A stretch of DNA of 64,000 nt, from the NCBI GenBank assembly GCA_964502145.1, contig CAZCVI010000022.1, positions 25,918 through 89,917 of the forward strand, in the 5' to 3' direction. A model generated the notes under the pieces. That model saw nothing but the letters and a program-made list of their open reading frames with translations. It had not been told where the DNA came from and searched no databases. Of the stretch, positions 9,052 through 16,377 are shown in pieces. The stretch's first letter is position 1. Each line of letters starts with the position of its first letter. A program made the position numbers and the translations under genes. This DNA is from CAZCVI01 sp964502145 (GTDB lineage: Bacteria > Acidobacteriota > Aminicenantia > UBA2199).

Positions 9052-9084
9052 GAGCCGTATAGTGAAAATCGGTACCTGCGGTTC
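9052..9084 (+). ncRNA. Possible group II intron domain V relic
   Basis: The segment begins GAGCCGTAT and ends TGCGGTTC. The first eight and last eight bases can pair over their full length with G-U wobbles, with a GAAA sequence near the apex. This resembles the 34-nt domain V of bacterial group II introns (GAGCCGUA...GAAA...UACGGUUC), and it is followed by CGCAGAGGGG, like the sequence often seen after domain V. No reverse-transcriptase ORF lies upstream, so it would be a dead remnant. The central part deviates from consensus, so confidence is modest. Confidence 0.4.
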
Positions 9085-9240
9085 GCAGAGGGGCTAACAC
9101 CCGCTTACATTCCATTGTGTTTGGGGGTTAAAAAATAAAAAAGAGGCAATGGCCTGAACAGTTAAGGATAAACATGAAAAGATGATGAAATTAGGTCACC
9201 GTTGCAGGATTTTCTTCATTGGTGGGCTATTTCGTAGAAT

Positions 9241-9520
9241 GGTGTCGTATGAACTTCATAAATGGTCCTTATAGTAGCATATGGTCGTATGGGGAACATA
9301 ATTGAGCCATAGATTAGAAAATGGTCCCCAATCGCTCAAAATGGCACGATTCGGTTCACAATGCTACGATGGGGGACAGAATGGCACGATTTGGTTCACA
9401 ATGCTACGATGGGGAACAAAATGGCAATATGCGGAACTTAATGTCACTATTGGGGACTTTTTGGCACGATTCGGACCATCGGGCTACTTTGGGGACCATA
9501 ATTGAATACTTTGGGGGATA
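9241..9520. repeat. 20-bp tandem repeat array, about 14 diverged units
   Basis: Fourteen consecutive 20-bp units in strict phase, with no spacer. The clearest unit is ATGGCACGATTCGGTTCACA at 9341-9360. Units at 9341 and 9381, and at 9361 and 9401, are nearly identical, giving a 40-bp higher-order repeat (about 37/40 matches by eye). Outer units are more diverged. The period is not a multiple of three, so it is not a coding repeat, and no separate spacers exist, so it is not CRISPR. Function unknown. Confidence 0.85.
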
Positions 9521-9866
9521 TTTCGCCCCAATAGGAGAGTTGAACCTTCCATGATTTAAAACTGCATCCATTTCCCCAGTTTTGCCGTAAATCCGGTTTG
9601 CTGCACGATTTTGTACCTTCAAGGTAAATAGTTGTCCATGGTAGTAGAGGATTCCCCAATACAGAGGATTTTTCCTCTCAGGTCTATTCTGATTAATGTT
9701 TCTGGTCATGATCGTTGATTATGACGCCAAATAGCTCAATTTTCAAGTTTATGGTTTTTTCGCCTGTCTCCTCAATCCACTTATCGGACGACACGGAAAT
9801 TTTATCTCCTAACCTATAAGAAACTCGCCCGAAATCGTAACCAAGACCATGTTTTCGCCGCTTATT

Positions 9867-9915
9867 AATGCGCCAGGATGGTGCGTCTACGTAGACGCGA
9901 CATCCTTGTCGCATT
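9867..9915. repeat. Head-to-head pair of GTAG-type REP arms
   Basis: A 24/25-bp palindrome with no loop. The right half (9891-9915) is a GTAG REP arm starting GTAGACGCGACATCC. The left half (9867-9890) is a diverged inverted copy ending GCGTCTAC. The two GTAG ends abut, the reverse of the arrangement in the 70-bp elements at 36274 and 38171, where the GTAG ends face outward. Confidence 0.75.
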
Positions 9916-10499
9916 ATTTTATTCAACTGTTTCCAAGAACTCCGAATTGCAGGAATTTCTGTGCTGTAATAATCCCACGGCGCGAAGCGACGTTGGTTGG
10001 GTCACTTCCTAACTTCCATCTCTTAGGTATTTATACTCATTTTTTAATTTTTTTCATTTTGCTGTTGACTTTTATGGTCGGGGGTGCTATTTTAAAACTT
10101 CCTTGATAACCCGGAGATAGTTGAATGAAGACAGAATGAGTTGATTGGGCTGAAGAGGGCTGATATTTTGGGGCATCCCAAAATAGTGAAAACTTATTAA
10201 GAATCAGTACCGAGAATGTTTAAATGGAAAATAAATGAGTTGACGTGGTTGAAGGGTAAATGGAAGCGACCCTCAATGGCGGCAGCTTATTCAGCTAATT
10301 GGAGTCAATTTTATTCTGGGCCAACTATGGTAAATACGGTGGTGAATGCTGTTCGAACGTAATACCCATGTCTTGAATTGAGGCGGGCAATGGGGTATGT
10401 TGCTCGATAGACAGCAATATCCTGGTTTGTACAGTTTTTTTTGACTGGGAGTAATAATTAAACATTGACAATACGAAAAAAAATATTAGGAGATTGAAA

Positions 10500-10856
10500 A
10501 TGAGCGAAGATAAGAGTTTTAAGGATTGTCCGTTTTGCGGTGAAGAAATACTTAAAGTGGCGGTTAAATGTAAACATTGTCAAACAATGTTGGATGGTTC
10601 AATCCAACAAAATAATGTGACTATCACAAAAATTGATCCGTTTGCTGAATATCAGGGGGAAATAAAACCATCAAAAGGTGAAATAACAGGTGTAGGTGTT
10701 ATGGGTATAATCCTTGGAGTTATAATATTAGTATTGGCATTTTATTCACTGAATAGTGGTAGAGCTGAAGCGGAAGGTATAGGCATGTTATTTTTTATGG
10801 GACTTTTTTTTATTTTTGCGAGTTACATGTGGGCGCGTTCACCAAGTAAAAAATAA
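10500..10856 (+). CDS. Small zinc-ribbon membrane protein
   Basis: 118 aa from the ATG at 10500, which has AGGAG seven bases upstream; a TTG two codons earlier is too close to the ribosome-binding site. The N-terminus is a zinc ribbon (CPFCGEEI..., KCKHC, about residues 10-30). The C-terminal half has two predicted membrane helices (about residues 60-80 and 92-110). This domain order is common in small bacterial membrane proteins of unknown role. No operon partner is visible; flanking DNA is repeat-rich. Confidence 0.75.
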   Translation: MSEDKSFKDCPFCGEEILKVAVKCKHCQTMLDGSIQQNNVTITKIDPFAEYQGEIKPSKGEITGVGVMGIILGVIILVLAFYSLNSGRAEAEGIGMLFFMGLFFIFASYMWARSPSKK

Positions 10857-10888
10857 AAATATGATAAATAATTTATTTACTAAAAAAT

Positions 10889-11048
10889 AAGGTTGTCTAT
10901 GATTGGGTTAATTACCACACCGCCATTGATTGCTGCTACATCGTGTATACCGGCGAGAAAAACAAGCTTGTCAAATACCCGATCCAAGAGAAAGACAGGA
11001 AAACCGTGCTGGATAAGATAGAAAAAGTTCACCGCATCATTTCATGCC
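10889..11048 (+). pseudogene. Fragment of a decayed gene (possibly Cas4/PD-(D/E)XK-like C-terminus)
   Basis: An open frame without a start codon reads KVVYDWVNYHTAIDCCYIVYT followed by EKNKLVKYPIQEKDRKTVLDKIEKVH, then runs into a palindromic repeat. The pattern of a hydrophobic strand, a short basic loop, and then a charged helix resembles the C-terminal end of Cas4/RecB-type nucleases, but no catalytic or cluster-binding residues are present, so the family is only a guess. No CRISPR or other cas gene is visible. Confidence 0.3.
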
Positions 11049-11160
11049 CATTAGAAGTTATTTGTCAAGTGTATAGAGGTATTTTTTTGCATTTTGTGAC
11101 AGTTGCAAATGGTCCACCCCAAGAATCAGTTCCTGCGCCCGTTGTTTCGGTGAAAAAAGC

Positions 11161-11237
11161 GGGGACGGTTCTTTACTTATTTACTTCTTGTAACCGAACA
11201 AATAAATTATAAAGTAAAGAAGTAAAGCACCGTCCCT
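11161..11237. repeat. Inverted repeat with GGGACGGT ends and TTTACTTC-type arms
   Basis: The left arm starts GGGGACGGTTCTTTACTT (11161) and the right arm ends AAAGCACCGTCCC (about 11235). Each arm contains two copies of a TTTACTT heptamer/octamer. The loop is about 25 bp. It belongs to the same family as 12511-12712 and the single arm at 63078-63101. It is intergenic, between the decayed fragment and the FGE-like gene. Confidence 0.8.
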
Positions 11238-11395
11238 AATTTTCAATCATAATTTATGGCTGGGTGAACTCAGGACCACGGTATTTATGTGGCATAAGAG
11301 ACTTTTTACAATCCATAGATGGCCCCCAGTTACCCCTGAAACAACAAGCGAAACCCCAAACACCTTATTAAATAAAGAGGTATAACAAAATAGAA

Positions 11396-12235
11396 ATGAA
11401 CACAAAATGGCAGGTTCCAGCAGTTTGGCTTCTTTGTATCTTATGCTCCTCGCTTTTTTTTGCTGCTTCAGAAGTGGAACCACCATTCGTAGCTAAGATA
11501 AAATCATGGGCCAAGAAAGTGTATGTGAATAAAAATGGCTATTGGGAAGCGGAATTTAAATATGGTATTGCCATGGTATATATTCCAGCCGGTGAATTTT
11601 TAATGGGTTCGCCTGCTGGCGAGATAGGTAGGGAAGCCGACGAAGGCCCGCTACACCGCGTGTTTCTTGATGGCTATTGGATGGCAAAATACGAGGTCAC
11701 CCAAGGCTTATGGACCGCTATAATGAAAAAAAACCCCTCCCATTTTAAAAATGCTGGGAAAAATGCACCCGTTGAAAATGTAACGCATTATGAGGTACAA
11801 ACTTTTATCACTCACTTGAACCAGCAAGCGGGTTTATTCTTTCGTGTACCCACTGAAGCTCAGTGGGAAAAAGCCTGCCGAGCAGGTAGTAATCGTTTCA
11901 TTTATGGTTCGTGGCCTTTGGAAGAGATTGCTTGGTTTTTTTCCAACTCTAAAAAGAAAACCCACCCTGTGGGTGAAAAAAAACCAAATGCCTATGGACT
12001 CTATGATATGCTGGGAAATGTCTGGGAATGGACAAGCGATTGGCATGGTGAAGATTATTATTCCCATTCACCTTTAAAAAATCCCACTGGCCCTATAACT
12101 GGTTCGCGTTTGGTTACGCGTGGCGGTAGTTTTTCCCATGAACGCAGCTATTTACGGTGCGCCCATCGCAATAGCTGTGAACCTGCAGCATGTCTCTTCC
12201 GCCTTGGCTTTCGCTTGCTGTTACCGGAAATTTAA
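11396..12235 (+). CDS. Secreted SUMF1/FGE-fold protein, probably non-catalytic
   Basis: 279 aa. A signal peptide covers residues 1 to about 27 (WLLCILCSSLFFAASE), so it is probably periplasmic. The rest is one formylglycine-generating-enzyme-type domain: YIPAGEFLMGS, YEVTQGLW, RVPTEAQWEKACRAG, NAYGLYDMLGNVWEWTSDW, RGGSF, FRLGF. In true FGE two Cys residues lie in the GGSFxC...YC stretch. Here the corresponding residues are Ser and Leu (GGSFSHERSYLRC), so sulfatase activation is unlikely. Many bacterial members use the fold for other or unknown roles. No sulfatase is nearby. GAGG lies about 15 bases before the ATG, a weak ribosome-binding site. Confidence 0.85.
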   Translation: MNTKWQVPAVWLLCILCSSLFFAASEVEPPFVAKIKSWAKKVYVNKNGYWEAEFKYGIAMVYIPAGEFLMGSPAGEIGREADEGPLHRVFLDGYWMAKYEVTQGLWTAIMKKNPSHFKNAGKNAPVENVTHYEVQTFITHLNQQAGLFFRVPTEAQWEKACRAGSNRFIYGSWPLEEIAWFFSNSKKKTHPVGEKKPNAYGLYDMLGNVWEWTSDWHGEDYYSHSPLKNPTGPITGSRLVTRGGSFSHERSYLRCAHRNSCEPAACLFRLGFRLLLPEI

Positions 12236-12259
12236 GAAAAAACCTGGGACGGAAAAACC

Positions 12260-12354
12260 GGGGGCGGTGCGTGGGAATGTGGGAATGTTTGCCGGGGTGC
12301 TCCAAGAAGTTCCTATTTTACCTTCATCATCCCCACATTCCCACGCACCGACCC
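12260..12354. repeat. Inverted repeat with GTGGGAAT tandem arms
   Basis: The left arm (12260-12288) reads GGGGGCGGTGCGTGGGAATG and continues with a second GTGGGAATG. The right arm (about 12327-12354) is its near-complement, ending CACGCACCGACCC. The loop is about 38 bp. The outer GGGRCGGTGC motif is shared with the TTTACTTC family, while the inner 8-bp tandem differs. A single left arm of the same type begins the element at 13899. Confidence 0.8.
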
Positions 12355-12510
12355 TATGATTCCTAAAATAAAAACAGGTGATTGCATTTGTTTTCCTAGA
12401 TATCGGGCAATCTCCAGCCCGTGCTGAAAAGATGCACCGGCTTCCGATTAGGGAAGAGGTTCTCGGTATCAGAAAAGAAAAGCGACTAAAAGATTCTTAT
12501 ATAAAAACAA

Positions 12511-12712
12511 GGGGCCGGTGCTTTACTTTTTTACTTTATATTTGACATAATGGCTCTCTGAGAACAGCACGAATCACCATCAGATATCCGTTGTTAAATC
12601 CTGTTAGAGCTGGGTTAGTGGTAAAATACGATCATTATCTTGATGCCAAAGAACGGACACAAAAAGAAAAGGGAGTTCAGAAGCAAGAAGTAAAGAAGTA
12701 AAGCACCGGCCC
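12511..12712. repeat. Inverted repeat with GGGGCCGGTGC ends, long loop
   Basis: The left arm (12511-12538) begins GGGGCCGGTGCTTTACTTTT and the right arm (12688-12712) ends AAAGTAAAGC-type sequence closing with ACCGGCCC. The loop is about 150 bp, contains no gene, and is much longer than at 11161. It is the same family as 11161-11237. Confidence 0.75.
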
Positions 12713-12737
12713 TCTTTTTTAAGGTTAAAGCCTGCCA

Positions 12738-12767
12738 TTGACAAATCTCCCTGTATTATTATACAAT
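12738..12767 (+). promoter_or_regulatory. Candidate sigma70 promoter
   Basis: TTGACA at 12738-12743, an 18-bp spacer and TACAAT at 12762-12767, about 100 bp upstream of the ATG at 12866. It lies immediately downstream of a palindromic repeat. Confidence 0.5.
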
Positions 12768-12865
12768 ACAAGGGGATGCACCCTCTTATTTTAAAAGCAT
12801 GGTGAACCACGTGACGGTTTCAAGAGTGTCATGTTAAAATTAAAAAATAACAAGGAGATCGAGAA

Positions 12866-13891
12866 ATGAAAAAACTTATGATGTTATGGCTTGTATTGAT
12901 GTTTTTAGGCGTGGTGGGAAACGCCGAAGTGGTGAACATGCCGGATCTTTCTAGGCCCGATAGTATCGCCGTGGACGATCAGGACATCGTGATTACCGAT
13001 GGTATCCATATCTATGTTTACAGCCAAAAAGACCGGAAGCTGCGGGTTAAGATGGGGGGGAAAGCCGGGGAAGGACCGCAAGAATTCTTACCTTCCCCCG
13101 CCCCCTGGATTCCTGCCATCCGCGTTTATCTCAAACCCGACCAATTCTTTGTCAGCGGGATAAACAAGATGCTGCGTTTTGAGCGGAGTGGCAAATATAT
13201 CGATGAATTTAGACCCATTATCCCCCGCAGCCAATACATCCCCCTGGAAAAAAAATACGTGGTCATCTGGTTTGCCGAGGACAAGAGGCATTATATCACC
13301 TACTCCTTGTATGATAGCAATAAAAAATTGGAGAAAGAGTTGCTACGCATGAAATCGCTGGACCAGGACGGCAAAACCATCGACCCCATTGCCGCCGGCA
13401 TGGCCAAGAGTTACTTTTCCAGGCAGGTTCATGGTAACCACATCTTTCTGATCTCGGATGATGAGAATATCCATGTCTTTAACGCGACGGGCCAAAAAAC
13501 CGCCACCATTAACCCGCCGTATGAAAAAATAAGCCTGACAGCCAAGGATATTGAGGTCTTTGACCAGTTTTTTAGAAAGGATCTCCGTTTCAAAGAGATT
13601 TACGTGTTGGATCATGCCCGGGTGAAATATCCCTCGTCCTATCCATTAAGAAAAGAGTACCGCGTCGCCCAGGACCGGGTATATGTCATTTCCAATAAAA
13701 AAAAAGATACCCAATACGAGACCTTCATCTATGATTTTTCCGGTAAATTGCAAAAAAGAATGTTCTTGCCCCTGAAGGACGCCGATCCCTTGGAACTGTA
13801 TCCCTTTGCCATCCACCATAACCGTATCTACCAATTAATCGAAAACGATGACGAGGAAATCTGGCAATTGCATATCACCGAGATCAAGTAG
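12866..13891 (+). CDS. Secreted beta-propeller-like protein
   Basis: 341 aa with a signal peptide (residues 1 to about 20, LMMLWLVLMFLGVVGNAE). The rest shows repeating strand patterns of a six-bladed propeller: PDSIAVDDQDIVITDGIHIYVYSQ, then LFGGKAGEGPQEF-like MGGKAGEGPQEFLP, FVSGINKMLRFERSGKYIDEF, HIFLISDDENIHVFNATGQ, VYVISNKK. The GKxGEGPQEF motif is typical of '6-bladed beta-propeller' proteins common in Bacteroidota and Aminicenantia. The start has a good ribosome-binding site (AAGGAG, nine bases before ATG). Ligand unknown. It stands alone between repeat clusters. Confidence 0.7.
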   Translation: MKKLMMLWLVLMFLGVVGNAEVVNMPDLSRPDSIAVDDQDIVITDGIHIYVYSQKDRKLRVKMGGKAGEGPQEFLPSPAPWIPAIRVYLKPDQFFVSGINKMLRFERSGKYIDEFRPIIPRSQYIPLEKKYVVIWFAEDKRHYITYSLYDSNKKLEKELLRMKSLDQDGKTIDPIAAGMAKSYFSRQVHGNHIFLISDDENIHVFNATGQKTATINPPYEKISLTAKDIEVFDQFFRKDLRFKEIYVLDHARVKYPSSYPLRKEYRVAQDRVYVISNKKKDTQYETFIYDFSGKLQKRMFLPLKDADPLELYPFAIHHNRIYQLIENDDEEIWQLHITEIK

Positions 13892-13898
13892 GTAAAAG

Positions 13899-14130
13899 AC
13901 CGGGGACGGTGCGCGTGAATGTGGGAATGATGAACGTGGGCGGGTCGCTTACATTACCAGAAAAAGATTGCCAGCCGCCCAGCATCCTTCCGTTTTATCC
14001 CGGTCATCCTTTAATCCCACGCATCACGGTTCAGAAACTTTCTCTTCCTATTTGCGGTTGAACATGGAAGCGGCATCGTGTCCCTTTTATGGAATAGGAA
14101 TAAAATAATGCGGTGGGACGCCACGTCTAC
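13899..14130 (+). repeat. Composite dispersed repeat, copy 1
   Basis: It starts with a GGGGACGGTGC motif and a GTGGGAATG arm (13899-13930), continues with a 96-bp core at 13962-14057, and ends in a diverged REP arm (AATGCGGTGGGACGCC, ending CACGTCTAC at 14130). The core is about 96% identical (four mismatches by eye) to the inverted copy at 62899-62994. It is not coding in either copy. Confidence 0.8.
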
Positions 14131-14161
14131 TCTCAAAAGGAAGTTGACAATCAGTTACGGT

Positions 14162-16365
14162 TAACCTAACTTCGACACTATGATTTTGAAGATCGCCTGT
14201 AGATCACGCTTTACAAACATTTTGCGAAAATATAGGGCACTACATTTATTTTTTTGCTAAAATTTTTGAGTAACGATTCTTAAGTGGGTAGTGTGTAATT
14301 CCCAAAGCTGCATATATTGCAGCCAGTTCGGGGGTTGGAGCGGTGTTATTACGAACATCAATCCGGTAACCATCTTTTGTCATACAGGTGGTGGTTAATC
14401 TCTGGTGTGTGGAGAGGATGTTTCTAATGCTCCGCCAGCTATGCGGAATTCCAGCACTTTTTTGGGCTCGAAAAAGTACTGGCGCTAATATATGGTAACC
14501 CAACACGGTAATAAACAAATGCGACTCTATCCGCTTGTCAAGCTGATGATGAACCGGACGAACGCCTAAATCCGTTTTCATCCACTTGAATGACTGTTCT
14601 ATCCTGGTCAAAATTCTGTGCGTCTTTGATATTTCTTCGTCAAGCAAATCTTGCCTGTTGGTTCGTAGCACATAATTTCCAAGCATTTCTTCCTTTGATG
14701 CCAGGGCTTCCTTCTTTTTAAAGGAAACGCTTAACGCCACCCCATTCTCCGGGGAAACCTCGATATCATAATAATGACCTACTTTATATTTCTCTTTTAT
14801 ATGCCCGATTTGTTCCATTATCTTTTCGTAAGCCTTTCTACCATGCTTCCGGCTTAACCTGACGTTCATTTCGTTGACCGTCATCTCAAATTTTGAGGTA
14901 CGGCTTTTTAATATCTAACTTTCAGTGGATTCCTTGCGATTGCTGTGACACAGAAGGAATACCTCATCCGCAGTTCGCTCAGATTTGACCGATAAGATTT
15001 CTTTCTGATTTTTAAGTTTGGTATCTTGCCAACTCCCATCTTTCCAGAAGGACTCATCATAGCTACGTTGACGTGATACGGCAATATAGTCATAGTTCTT
15101 TGCCCTGAGCAGATTCAAATTTTCATCGGTGGCAATACCCACATCAACCACCACTGTTTTTCGAAACATTTTTCCTTCTGGACCCAAACCTGATAGACCG
15201 TCCAGTATCTTTGCCAACGTGGCGGGTTCGGACACATTTCCCCTGAATATTTTGCTCAGCTTGGGGAAACCCTCCCCATCCACCACAAGTGCCAACGTGA
15301 CCAGTGGGAAGTCGGTTCTTTCCTCCTTGGATTTTCCAAAAAAAGCGATAGCACTCCCTTTTTTACTGGTCTCAAAATAAGTGTTAGTTAAATCATACAA
15401 CAGGATCGTGTTGTCCAAAGAAAATAACCGCTGGGCTCTCTCCGCTAAATACCGCTCTATTGCTTCATGATGCTTCCAAAGAAGATCCCCGGTTCTATGC
15501 AACCCCTGGTCCGATAATTTGCTGACATCCTCTCCAAGAAATTCACCGATGCTACTTCCCTCCCGGGCCCAGCGTGCGGTGTCAAGCTCGTTGGCGGGGT
15601 GAACTAAACGACCGGCTATCAATACTGCCGAGGTCACTATTTGTCTCTTGGTAAAATCCAGTTGTTTCAAAAAATCAAAAAATTTATATTCTTTCATCTG
15701 GGCCATCGCAATATGCTCTGCACCTATCGGGCGGGCATCTGAATTTTTTAATGAAAGAATATCAATATTCTCATAGTCTGGAGACTCCTCTAATTCCGTT
15801 GATAAAGTCGAAATCGCGTCGCTTTTGGCATCATAAACCCCGGATGCGACGGACAATAGAGTCTCTACTTCTGGGAGTGAATTGGAGGGAAATTCTGCCC
15901 TGCGGCCCTTTGTCTGGCTTAGACGGTTTCTCAAGATAATGGTCGCGTAATGATGCGCAAGATCGCCAATCTCTTTCGAGACGGGAAACATTAGCTTTTG
16001 ATTGGTAATAATAGATTCAATTGTATTGGCCAGATCCTTCCATTTATCTTTGGATAGATCAGGGTTCCAAGATGTAGAACAGTACGTAGTCGAGGTCCCA
16101 AAGATGTCCGGTGCGATTCGACCAATCTATGCTGCACATAACTCTTGCCAGCCTTTTTTAATTTTTTAACTATTTATTTAATAAACATCTTAAAGATATT
16201 ATACTACTAATTAAATGGCATTGCAAGAACAAAATTAAGATTGGGGCACTACGTTCCGCTTTTCAAAAACTACAATCCAGTCATATCGCATCTTTTTTAA
16301 ATCGAACAGGCCGATTTATGCCCAAAATCGGCAATAAAATCAAGAGAATTGTCGAAGTTAGGTTA
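14162..16365 (-). mobile_element. IS1634-type insertion sequence
   Basis: A 2.2-kb element bounded by perfect 16-bp terminal inverted repeats: TAACCTAACTTCGACA at 14162-14177 and its complement at 16350-16365. It contains one transposase gene on the minus strand, split by a stop codon. The right end lies only 12 bp beyond the NRPS stop codon. I could not see a convincing target-site duplication (ACGGT left, GGGGT right). With the transposase broken, the copy is probably immobile unless helped in trans. Confidence 0.85.
14246..15991 (-). pseudogene. IS1634-family (IS4 superfamily) transposase, nonsense-disrupted
   Basis: One reading frame of about 581 codons from the ATG at 15991, interrupted by an in-frame TAG at 14917-14915. 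The two halves (358 and 212 aa) are in the same frame with ten codons between the stop and the next ATG. Catalytic features of the DDE class remain: Asp in LLYDLTNTYFE, Asp in VVDVGIATDENL, and Glu in the RIEQSFKWMKTDLGVRPVHH block (the YREK-like motif). The open frame extends upstream of 15991 to about 16128 without an ATG, so the original N-terminus may also be lost. Confidence 0.85.
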
Positions 16366-16377
16366 GGGGTACACGCG

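Larger units (their letters stand above)
8881..10499. other. Long repeat-bearing intergenic region
   Basis: About 1.6 kb without a convincing gene. It holds, in order, a possible group II intron domain V relic (9052-9084), a 20-bp tandem array (9241-9520) and a zero-loop palindrome of two REP arms (9867-9915). The 9540-9860 stretch has open minus-strand frames (for example GQLFTLKV.., RRKHGLGYDFGR..) that may be decayed coding DNA, but I could not identify a family. A 7-bp stem with a GCAT loop lies at about 10164-10181 (TTTTGGG/CCCAAAA). I see nothing I can name at 9916-10160 or 10182-10480. Confidence 0.5.
12236..12865. other. Repeat-rich intergenic region
   Basis: 630 bp holding two palindromic elements (12260-12354 and 12511-12712, described separately) and the candidate promoter of the following gene at 12738-12767. 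Between them, 12360-12510 shows nothing recognisable. Confidence 0.6.

Noticed and set aside
9241..9520. CRISPR array
   Set aside because: Units are contiguous 20-bp repeats with gradual divergence; there are no unique spacers and no cas genes nearby.
9302..9709. Open frames of 67-101 codons on both strands across the 20-bp array
   Set aside because: The period is not a multiple of three, there is no ribosome-binding site, and the frames exist only because the repeat lacks stop codons in some phases.
10889..11048. Functional Cas4 gene
   Set aside because: Only a start-less fragment of about 50 codons, without cysteines of the Fe-S cluster or the nuclease motif.
14246..15991. Programmed stop-codon readthrough in the transposase
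   Set aside because: IS1634-type transposases are normally one uninterrupted ORF and no slippery or structured signal is visible; a simple nonsense mutation is more likely.
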